Shown piece after piece: positions 19,770 to 26,550 of a stretch of 64,000 nucleotides of DNA; position 1 is the stretch's first letter, and each line of letters begins with the position of its first letter. Location: NCBI GenBank assembly GCA_937931205.1, contig CALHBF010000013.1:186001-250000 (forward strand), given 5' to 3'. The notes below the pieces were generated by a model that searched no databases, was not told the DNA's origin, and saw only the letters and a program-made list of their open reading frames with translations. Made by a program: the position numbers and the translations under genes. The DNA is from an uncultured Bacteriovoracaceae bacterium (GTDB lineage: Bacteria > Bdellovibrionota > Bacteriovoracia > Bacteriovoracales > Bacteriovoracaceae).

Positions 19770-20823
19770 TCTCCTACTTAAAACCCTCTGCTCTGTTTGG
19801 AGCAGAGGGTTTTTTCTTTCTCTTCTCTTTCTCATTTCTGCTTGTTCAGAAAAAGCTCCTACTATTCATACGATTCAAGGTGATATCTTCGGTTCTTACT
19901 ACATTGTGAAGTGGGCAGGGGATACTGATCTAAAAGAGCTTCAGTCAAAAATTGATAAACTGTTTAAAGAAATGAATGACGAGTTTTCAAATTATCAAAA
20001 CGACTCAGTCGTAAGTCGTTTTAATAATCTTAAGGCCCATCAAAAAATGAAAGTTTCTCCGCGCTTTATCGAGATGCTGGAGTTTTGCAAAAAACTTCAC
20101 CAGGACAGCCGAGGAGCTTTTGATCCGACTTTAAGACCAGTCATTAAGCTATGGGGATTTGGCGGTGGTGCTAAGAAAGTATCTATTGCCCCAACTAATG
20201 AAGAAATTAAATTAGCACTGACTAAAGTTGGTTTTAGAAATGTTCTTTGGGACAAAGAAAAACTAGAAGTTTGGAAAATTGTTGATGATGTTGGTATTGA
20301 TACCAATGCTTTTGTTCCAGGCTGGGCAGCAGATTTAATCGGTGAAATCCTTCAGCAACAAAAAATTGAAAATTTCATGATCGATATTTCAGGCGAGCTT
20401 TTAGTTAAGGGGCAGAAGTCTCCTGCAAGTGCTTGGGTCATTGGAATTGAAAAACCAGTAAAAGAAAAAGGAGCGGCAATCCAGGTCGCTTTAAAAATAC
20501 GAGATTTGTCGATTGCCACATCAGGAAATTATCGCCAGTTTTTTGAAGAGAATGGTCTGAGAAGATCTCATATTATTGATCCAAGAACAGGTCGTCCGGT
20601 AGAACATCAGATTGCTTCAGCGACAGTTATCGGCAAAACTGCTCTTGAAACAGATGCTTGGGGGACCGCCCTTATGGTTTTAGGTCTTGAAGGAATTCAG
20701 ATTGCAGATCAGCAACAGCTTAAAGTAATGCTACTAGAGGCCATTGCACCTGGTGAGTATCGTGAAGTCTCTAACAAGCTGATGAAAGAGTATGTTAAAG
20801 ATAATCAAGTCTCTCTTGAGTAA
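19753..20823 (+). CDS. apbE: ApbE-type FAD:protein FMN transferase, lipoprotein
   Basis: Transfers FMN onto threonines of NqrB and NqrC. Motifs: [68 protein letters not shown] and [12 protein letters not shown]. The only reasonable start is ATG 19753, inside the end of nqrF, because it gives a complete lipoprotein signal peptide of about 31 residues ([16 protein letters not shown] ... LFLISAC). In-frame starts after the terminator hairpin would delete the lipobox. The hairpin at 19781-19812 is therefore translated. Coupled translation from nqrF probably helps ribosomes enter. The domain itself is complete. Confidence 0.9.
   Translation: MTSAVNLLLKTLCSVWSRGFFLSLLFLISACSEKAPTIHTIQGDIFGSYYIVKWAGDTDLKELQSKIDKLFKEMNDEFSNYQNDSVVSRFNNLKAHQKMKVSPRFIEMLEFCKKLHQDSRGAFDPTLRPVIKLWGFGGGAKKVSIAPTNEEIKLALTKVGFRNVLWDKEKLEVWKIVDDVGIDTNAFVPGWAADLIGEILQQQKIENFMIDISGELLVKGQKSPASAWVIGIEKPVKEKGAAIQVALKIRDLSIATSGNYRQFFEENGLRRSHIIDPRTGRPVEHQIASATVIGKTALETDAWGTALMVLGLEGIQIADQQQLKVMLLEAIAPGEYREVSNKLMKEYVKDNQVSLE
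19781..19815 (+). terminator. Perfect intrinsic terminator inside the apbE signal-peptide codons
   Basis: A 13-bp perfect stem (19781-19793 with 19800-19812, loop TGTTTG) ends in six consecutive T followed by CTTTC. It starts 12 bases after the nqrF stop but lies within codons 10-21 of apbE. It probably lowers apbE transcription relative to nqrA-F, possibly depending on translation. Confidence 0.85.
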
Positions 20824-20833
20824 AGAGTCCCTG

Positions 20834-21283
20834 CTAAAGTGCTAGAGACATACCTGTTTCACAAGCCAGCTTCTGTCCATTTAATAGATGTTGGCGACAG
20901 CTTTTAAGTCCATTGGTTAGACCGCCATTTTTCAGACTTACATAACCATCGATACAATAAGGATAATGTCTCTTATCAACTCCACTGTTAATACAGTTCA
21001 TAGATGCTTCTAGTTCATAAGAGTAACGATATTTATGTAAGAGATTAACTGCTTGGAAAGCACCTTCTTGACAGGCCTCTACATCGCCATCCTTTTTGAA
21101 TTCACTTCCAATACATTTCTTGATGAGTACTTGTGAGTATGAATTTTTCTTCTTCATCATTTCAAATCCCTTAATACAGCTAGCACTGTATCTTAGGGTA
21201 ATGTCTTGGCAGGCAAGCCTAGCATCAGACGCCAGTGATGAAAAAGAAATGAGAAATAGAGTGATAAATATGATTATTTTCAT
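20834..21283 (-). CDS. Small secreted cysteine-rich protein, unknown function
   Basis: 149 residues with a clear signal peptide (MKIIIFITLFLISFSSLAS). The mature part contains nine cysteines at fairly even spacing (LACQD, ASCIKGF, KKCIGSEF, EACQEG, MNCINSG, PYCIDGY, KSCRQHL, LACETG), suggestive of repeated helical pairs tied by disulfides, somewhat like Sel1-type periplasmic proteins but without that consensus. No family recognised. It sits between apbE (convergent, 10-base gap) and nqrM (divergent), so a link to NQR assembly is possible but unproven. Confidence 0.55.
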   Translation of the reverse strand: MKIIIFITLFLISFSSLASDARLACQDITLRYSASCIKGFEMMKKKNSYSQVLIKKCIGSEFKKDGDVEACQEGAFQAVNLLHKYRYSYELEASMNCINSGVDKRHYPYCIDGYVSLKNGGLTNGLKSCRQHLLNGQKLACETGMSLAL

Positions 21284-21490
21284 AAAAGTTCCTTCGCAGA
21301 TAATTGATTCTATCGGATAGCAGGGGTCAGTGGGGTTTCATTGAAAATTTTACGGGTAGTTGTCTAAAAAGGTTACAGTTTAAAGCTGAGGGAAAAGAGT
21401 AAAAACAGGAGGTTATCAGAGAGAGAAATCACTTCATTTTTGTCGATAGTGGTATTATAGTGCGAAGACAAGCTAATGATGGAGTTTCGT

Positions 21491-21694
21491 ATGGAAATTA
21501 TGATTTTTACATTAGGTGCATTCTTAGGGGCCGTTCTTATCATGTCGGTAGGGGTGATCTTTAAAAGAAAACCAATCGCAGGTTCATGCGGTGGGATTGC
21601 CAACCTTATGGGAAGCTGTGACGTCTGTGAGATGAAAGACGATTGCGTCGATAAGAAAAAAGATAGCTGTCACGACGATCACTGTGATGACTAA
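21491..21694 (+). CDS. nqrM: NqrM, Na+-NQR maturation factor
   Basis: 67 residues: one membrane helix (about 3-22), KRKPI, then the signature GSCGGIANLMGSCDVCEMKDDC. This matches NqrM (formerly DUF539), a Cys-rich protein needed for inserting the intramembrane iron centre of Na+-NQR, whose family consensus has SCGGL and a CDC...C cluster. ATG 21491 is chosen because GGAG lies 6 bases before it; upstream in-frame ATGs lack this. It is separated from nqrA-F/apbE by one divergent gene, so it has its own promoter. An extra Cys/His-rich tail (DSCHDDHCDD) goes beyond the usual protein. The stop shares CTAA with the convergent receiver gene. Confidence 0.85.
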   Translation: MEIMIFTLGAFLGAVLIMSVGVIFKRKPIAGSCGGIANLMGSCDVCEMKDDCVDKKKDSCHDDHCDD

Positions 21695-22089
21695 TTAGGA
21701 ATATTCAAAATTTCCTGAACCTGTTCTACTAACTGTTTTTTCGTAAACGGTTTCACCAAAATATTCTTTACACCTAAATTAATCGCTTTCAATACATCTT
21801 CTTGTTTCAGGAATCCTGAGACAAGAATGATTTTTGTTTTTTGAAACTTGAGAGAATTTCTTAATCCTTCGATGTATTCAAGGCCTTGCTTGCCGGGCAT
21901 GATGTGATCAATGATCATCAGATCAAATTGCTGATTAAGGCATTTCTGAGAAGCCTGGAGTGCATTGGGAGCGATGATCACCGAGTTGAAGCGAAAAGAG
22001 GATTGCAGGAAGAATTTGATCAATTCTCCAATCTTTTTTTCATTATCTACGACGAGAACGTTGATATCTTGAATACGTTTATTATTCAT
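21691..22089 (-). CDS. Single-domain response regulator (receiver)
   Basis: 132-residue CheY-like receiver. Acidic pair VVDNE near 14-17, phosphoacceptor D61 (LMIIDHIMPG), switch Ser (IILVSGF) and the conserved Lys (ILVKPF). No output domain, so it signals by protein contact. Its ATG overlaps the hybrid kinase stop by 4 bases; it is the last gene of a five-gene signalling operon and the likely target of that kinase. Confidence 0.85.
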   Translation of the reverse strand: MNNKRIQDINVLVVDNEKKIGELIKFFLQSSFRFNSVIIAPNALQASQKCLNQQFDLMIIDHIMPGKQGLEYIEGLRNSLKFQKTKIILVSGFLKQEDVLKAINLGVKNILVKPFTKKQLVEQVQEILNIPN

Positions 22090-23591
22090 TCAGGTAATCC
22101 TTTAACCGTAGATTGAATAATGTTGAGAATATCGTTCTTGCTGAACGGTTTCAGAATCATTCCAGAAATTTGAAACTGATCTTTGTCAGAAAGATACTTG
22201 TCTGAGTTCTCAGATGAACTCAGATAATAAATAGGACCTTTAAAACCTCTCGCTCTAAGTTCTTTAGAGAACTCGCTCCCGTTCATTTGTGGCATGTTGA
22301 AGTCGGTAATGATCATATCGATATTGGCCTTCTCGACAAGATTAAGAGCTTCAACGGGAGTAGAGGAGCCGATGATATGATGTCCCGTTCCTTCAAGAAA
22401 ATGAGTCAAAAGATTGAGAATTGAGACTTCATCATCAACCACTAGGATTTTCTTTTGCTTTGGATTTACTTCAAGCACGTTAGTTAGGGAGTAACTATAA
22501 AGCTCTACTGCAGGGAGAGTGATGAGGAAGTGACAACCTGTCTGGGATTCAAGAAGTTCAATCGTTCCATGGTGGGATTCAATAATCATCGAGCTAATTG
22601 AAAGACCTAAACCCGTGCCTTTCCCAATGTCCTTAGTTGTATTGAATGGCTTAAAAAGATTTTCATGCTGAGATTTAGCAATTCCTGGCCCATTATCTTT
22701 AAGGTGAATCAGAGTTTGTTGGTTTTTAAATTCAAACCAAATATCCACATGAGGGTCGCTGACTTGTGAATCGGCAAGTGCATCATGTGAGTTCTTTAAG
22801 AGATTTAAAAATACCTGTTCGAGCTTTGATTCGTTGGCCAGAACAATGGCCTTGGAGTCGTCTTTGATATGAACGGCAATGGGATGTTCATTTTCTTGTC
22901 CATTAACCCAGCGTTGAGCATTTCGTATTACATCGCCAAGATTACAGTATTCTTTTTTGTCTTCTTTTTTATGAAGAAAGGAATTCATATCCTTTATAAT
23001 TTGGTTAACTCTCTCAAGAGATTCTTGGATGGTGGCCACGGTAGAGGTGACAAATTCATTCTGTTCACTGGCAGATTCATTAAGAATTTCAGCAAGAACT
23101 TCACAGTGCCCAGAAGCAATAGTCAGAGGATTGCTGATTTCATGAGAAATACTGGCCGTTAGCTCACCCAATGTTGCCAGTTTGTTTGCCATCAGAATCT
23201 GTTCGTGAGTTTTTCGGAGCTCTTCAACTTGCTGGCGATATTTAAGGTGAAGTTTATTTTCCAGCGTCTTATCTTGAAAGATTAAAGCATAGGATGTCTC
23301 TTGATCCAGTTTGATGGGAATAAGTTTTAGAATAACAAATGATTCGCTTTTATCAGCGATGGTAATTTTAATTTCCGGAGAGAGGGTGGCTTCACTGTGA
23401 AGAAGAGAGCTGGTGATCCATTCTTTTAAGTCAAAGCTGTCCGTCTGAAAAACTTCTCCCAGTTCTTTCTTTTGTTTAAAAATCCGTGGGGATATTTTAA
23501 AAAAAATAACGGCCTGATGATTGAAATAATTGATTTCACCATTCGCATCAAGACCGATTGTGGCATCGAATATCTGGTCAAAAAAATCCAT
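22086..23591 (-). CDS. Hybrid histidine kinase: PAS-like, HisKA, HATPase, receiver
   Basis: 501 residues. N-terminal PAS-like sensor (about 1-110, GLDANGEINYFN), coiled linker, HisKA box with H150 (LTASISHEISNPLTI), HATPase with N box (LLKNSHDAL), G1 (DNGPGIA), G2 (GKGTGLGLSI), and a C-terminal receiver (ILVVDDE, ITDFNMPQMNG, ILKPFS). No membrane segment, so it senses a cytoplasmic signal. It starts 1 base after the STAS gene and overlaps the receiver gene by 4 bases. Phosphorelay through its own receiver to the downstream receiver is likely. Confidence 0.88.
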   Translation of the reverse strand: MDFFDQIFDATIGLDANGEINYFNHQAVIFFKISPRIFKQKKELGEVFQTDSFDLKEWITSSLLHSEATLSPEIKITIADKSESFVILKLIPIKLDQETSYALIFQDKTLENKLHLKYRQQVEELRKTHEQILMANKLATLGELTASISHEISNPLTIASGHCEVLAEILNESASEQNEFVTSTVATIQESLERVNQIIKDMNSFLHKKEDKKEYCNLGDVIRNAQRWVNGQENEHPIAVHIKDDSKAIVLANESKLEQVFLNLLKNSHDALADSQVSDPHVDIWFEFKNQQTLIHLKDNGPGIAKSQHENLFKPFNTTKDIGKGTGLGLSISSMIIESHHGTIELLESQTGCHFLITLPAVELYSYSLTNVLEVNPKQKKILVVDDEVSILNLLTHFLEGTGHHIIGSSTPVEALNLVEKANIDMIITDFNMPQMNGSEFSKELRARGFKGPIYYLSSSENSDKYLSDKDQFQISGMILKPFSKNDILNIIQSTVKGLPE

Positions 23592-23592
23592 T

Positions 23593-24054
23593 TTATTTTC
23601 CTAAAAAATTAAAATAACTTGCTTCAATCGCATCAAACTCAGCTTCATTGCCGCAGTAAGGACAGTTCACTTTTGGAGCTTTTTTATCATGAATCTGATC
23701 AGAGCGAAGGTGGATCTTTGATTCTTTATCACAGTTCTCACAGTAATAAGGGGCGTAGAAGCTTAACAGCTTACTGCCTGGCCTGATAAAGCCGTGAACC
23801 ATGTTAATCTGCTCGATAATAATCTGCGGGCAATTCTCGTAGTTGACCTGTTTTGAATCAACCTGATCCAGGAATTTAATCCATTCACGAATACCGCAAG
23901 AATTAATCATTTCTACTTTAGAGAAGTTAAAGTTAATCTTTCCCGCTTGTGCCCCAATAATTTCTGAGAAATCACTGTCTTCATCTATATTTCCGATAAG
24001 CTCAATATTGAGTGTATCTTCTGAAATGTGTTTGTTAAGAGTGAGTCTTTTCAC
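23593..24054 (-). CDS. STAS-like domain protein with zinc ribbon
   Basis: 153 residues. GTG at 24054 is chosen because AGAGGT lies just upstream, giving a 20-base overlap with the HATPase gene; an ATG 72 bases earlier is possible. Residues 1-95 resemble STAS anti-sigma-antagonist domains (INFNFSKVEMINSCGIREWIKFL). The C-terminal part is a zinc ribbon (CENC ... CPYC). In canonical antagonists the loop reads DSSG and the second Ser is phosphorylated; here it reads NSCG, so that position is Cys. Placed between a HATPase and a hybrid kinase, it is probably the switch partner of the HATPase. Confidence 0.65.
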   Translation of the reverse strand: MKRLTLNKHISEDTLNIELIGNIDEDSDFSEIIGAQAGKINFNFSKVEMINSCGIREWIKFLDQVDSKQVNYENCPQIIIEQINMVHGFIRPGSKLLSFYAPYYCENCDKESKIHLRSDQIHDKKAPKVNCPYCGNEAEFDAIEASYFNFLGK

Positions 24055-24928
24055 TTTGTACCTCTTCAAAAAAATGCAGGGATCTGATTCTGCTTTTATA
24101 CTGTTTATATCTTTTTGTTTTATCAATAATACAAATGACTTCCGTTCTAAAGCCCGATTTCAAATTAATGATGAACTGATTAGAGTGAAGGAACGTCAAA
24201 TAAAGACCAAGGCCTGCTCCATCTTTTTTATCAAGAGGGGATTTCTCTTTGAAGCTTCTCATTAAGTTAGAAACAATTATTTGATGAGTCAGTTCTCCGA
24301 AAGAGTCTTGAACAGAAAGGGCAACACCTTTGTCATTACATCCTAAAGTCGTTTGAACTAATTCAGCACCTTTCAGAAAAGCAGGTGATTTACGATCAGC
24401 TGCCTCTATTCCTATCTGGGCCCTTTTTTTATTGGGACCCTTATACAGAGAATTTGACAGCAATTCATTGGCCATGACTTGGAGATAGTCAGTCGGTGAA
24501 GAGAAGTATCCATCAAATTGAAAATGCTTAAGCTCTTGCGTGACTTTATCCTGCATATTAACTGTATCTGAGAAGGATATGACCTTTTCTTGAAAGTCAT
24601 TACCAAGGTAATGTTTCACTCCCCAAATATTACCAGATTCAATTTTTTTGATATTGTTAATGAGTTCATCAAGATAGATCTCAGGATTTTTTCCTACGAG
24701 ATGCCTGATCCCATGTTCACAGATGAGTGCAATATTCTCATCATCTGATAGATCTGAGATGACGAACATATTATGGGAGACATCGATCGATTTATTTTTT
24801 AGTTCATGGGTATCTGTGATGATGACATCTGCATTTTCTATCTGAGTACTTATTGCAAAATGCTTTTGAAGTCCTTGAGTTACTTCCGATAAAGTGGAGC
24901 CGCTTAATTGAAGATAAATTTTAATCAT
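24035..24928 (-). CDS. RsbW-like HATPase with N-terminal receiver-like domain
   Basis: 297 residues. The N-terminal 110 residues have receiver-like alternation (DVIITDTHELKN, MFVISDLSD, HGIRHLVGKNP) but no complete phosphorylation site. The C-terminal half is a GHKL ATPase: N box NELLSNSLYKG, NDKGVALSVQDSFG and G2 box GAGLGLYL. Such domains in SpoIIE-linked operons act as switch kinases/anti-sigma factors. It overlaps the PP2C gene by ATGA and the STAS gene by about 20 bases. Kinase activity is inferred; no sigma-factor gene lies in this operon. Confidence 0.7.
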   Translation of the reverse strand: MIKIYLQLSGSTLSEVTQGLQKHFAISTQIENADVIITDTHELKNKSIDVSHNMFVISDLSDDENIALICEHGIRHLVGKNPEIYLDELINNIKKIESGNIWGVKHYLGNDFQEKVISFSDTVNMQDKVTQELKHFQFDGYFSSPTDYLQVMANELLSNSLYKGPNKKRAQIGIEAADRKSPAFLKGAELVQTTLGCNDKGVALSVQDSFGELTHQIIVSNLMRSFKEKSPLDKKDGAGLGLYLTFLHSNQFIINLKSGFRTEVICIIDKTKRYKQYKSRIRSLHFFEEVQSEKTHS

Positions 24929-26472
24929 AGTTTTACCTTAAAGCTAACAACTGTATAATCATCATCTTGAGCATGACCGGCAGAAAAATCTTTTACAGAA
25001 TCCATGATGGAGTTAACTAACTTCTCGCAATCGGTTTGATAGTTTTCTGTTATGGCCTTGAGAAGCCTTCTTTCTCCCCAACGTTTTCCTTCCTGATTTT
25101 GGGCCTCAATAATGCCATCGGTATAGAGGAGTATTGTATCATGAGGATTCAGTTGAATGCTCTGGGACTCATAAGTGGCATTCTCACGCTCTCCCAATCT
25201 TGGTCCATTGACCCCTTGGAGCGGGGAAATATCGGATTTTTCAAGAGTTTGGGCCTGGGAATTAAATCTCAATGGGGCCGGGTGAGAAGCATTGGCAAAG
25301 GTAAGTTTATTGGTTTTGAGGTCTAAAATAGCAACAAAACAAGTCACTTGAATTTTTTTACCTGCACCCCAGACTGCCTGATTCATAAAACGAAGAATCT
25401 CATGAGGGCTATGAAGCAGTTCTGGTTTTGATTCCAGGATAAAGTTTAAAGAGCTTTTACAACAGTTCATGGTTGCGGTGAGAAGGGCCGCAGGAACTCC
25501 ATGCCCAGTGGCATCGGTCATAAAAAATATTTTATGGGTAGGAGTATGCGATAATCCCCACCAGTCTCCGCCACATTCAGTCGCTGGCGAGTAGTAGGCA
25601 TAGGAATTGATTTTTTGATCATCAAAAATAGCATCAGGGAAAAATGAAGATTGCACCAGCTGAGCAACGGCGACTTCGCTTTCCAAGCGCGCTTTTTCCT
25701 TCATCTCTTCGATATATTCTTCAATTTGCCCTGACATGTTGTTAATAGAAACAGTGAGAGCGCTTACTTCATCGCTTCCGCGGACTATAACTTTTGTTTT
25801 GAAATCTCCTGATGCAATTTTTTTTGTATGATCAAAAAGAATTTCAAGCTGACGGGTTAAAGGACGAACGATAAAAACTGAAAAAATAAGGCAAAGTCCA
25901 AGAAGTAGAATTCCGAAGTAGAGTGATTTTTGAACGAGTTCATCAGTCGCTCCGAAGGCCAGTTCATAGGGAAGAGTAGAGAGAATAATGAAATCGAATT
26001 CGGGACTGTAACTATAGGCCATTAAAAACTTATCATGACCAAGTTGTATCTCTCTGACGGCTTCAAAGACTTTTTTATTAAAGATATTTCCTAAAAGCTG
26101 GGCTTTAACTTCATCAACAGGGGTGAGAAAATCATCCAGCTGATAGTAGGTTTGCTCTTTGTGAACTAACAGCTGAGTTTTAATCAGCTCTTCATCTGTC
26201 CCAAATAAGCTTGAGTGTTTAAGTTTTTCACCCTGAAGAGAGAGAGTATTTTCAACAAATTCTAATGAACCCGTTTTATTGCGAATTAAATTCTCAATAA
26301 TGATTCTTTCTGTATTTGCCTTGGAGAGCAGAGTTTCAAAAATATAAGCAGATTTATCATCTCTAAAAATTTGAATGGCAAAATTTACGAAGATACTTAG
26401 ACTCACGATCAACATAATCGAAAGTAGCATCAAAAGTTTGATCTTAAGCGGATAGCGAATATTAAATTTCAT
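24925..26472 (-). CDS. Membrane sensor with HAMP and SpoIIE/RsbU-type PP2C phosphatase
   Basis: 515 residues: membrane helix 11-35, periplasmic sensor of about 145 residues, membrane helix 183-203, HAMP 203-255, short coiled coil, then a SpoIIE-type phosphatase (280-515) with metal motifs CGGDWWG, FFMTDATGHGVPAALLTA and LLYTDGIIEAQN. It would dephosphorylate the STAS protein in response to an external signal. First gene of the operon. A perfect TATAAT lies 7 bases before the ATG and no Shine-Dalgarno sequence is visible, so the message could be leaderless. Confidence 0.88.
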   Translation of the reverse strand: MKFNIRYPLKIKLLMLLSIMLIVSLSIFVNFAIQIFRDDKSAYIFETLLSKANTERIIIENLIRNKTGSLEFVENTLSLQGEKLKHSSLFGTDEELIKTQLLVHKEQTYYQLDDFLTPVDEVKAQLLGNIFNKKVFEAVREIQLGHDKFLMAYSYSPEFDFIILSTLPYELAFGATDELVQKSLYFGILLLGLCLIFSVFIVRPLTRQLEILFDHTKKIASGDFKTKVIVRGSDEVSALTVSINNMSGQIEEYIEEMKEKARLESEVAVAQLVQSSFFPDAIFDDQKINSYAYYSPATECGGDWWGLSHTPTHKIFFMTDATGHGVPAALLTATMNCCKSSLNFILESKPELLHSPHEILRFMNQAVWGAGKKIQVTCFVAILDLKTNKLTFANASHPAPLRFNSQAQTLEKSDISPLQGVNGPRLGERENATYESQSIQLNPHDTILLYTDGIIEAQNQEGKRWGERRLLKAITENYQTDCEKLVNSIMDSVKDFSAGHAQDDDYTVVSFKVKL

Positions 26473-26478
26473 CCCTAA

Positions 26479-26484
26479 ATTATA
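26479..26484 (-). promoter_or_regulatory. Perfect -10 box of the signalling operon
   Basis: TATAAT on the minus strand, 6-7 bases before the ATG at 26472. The -35 region at 26502-26507 (TTAATT) is weak. If used, transcription would begin at or next to the start codon. Confidence 0.4.
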
Positions 26485-26550
26485 TTACTTAACTAGTGGT
26501 AAATTAAGCCTACCCTTTTTACCTAGCGGTTAAAGACATAAAATATATTC

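Noticed and set aside
24055-24126. Upstream ATG for the STAS gene
   Set aside because: It would overlap the HATPase gene by over 90 bases and has no ribosome-binding site, whereas GTG 24054 has AGAGGT just before it.
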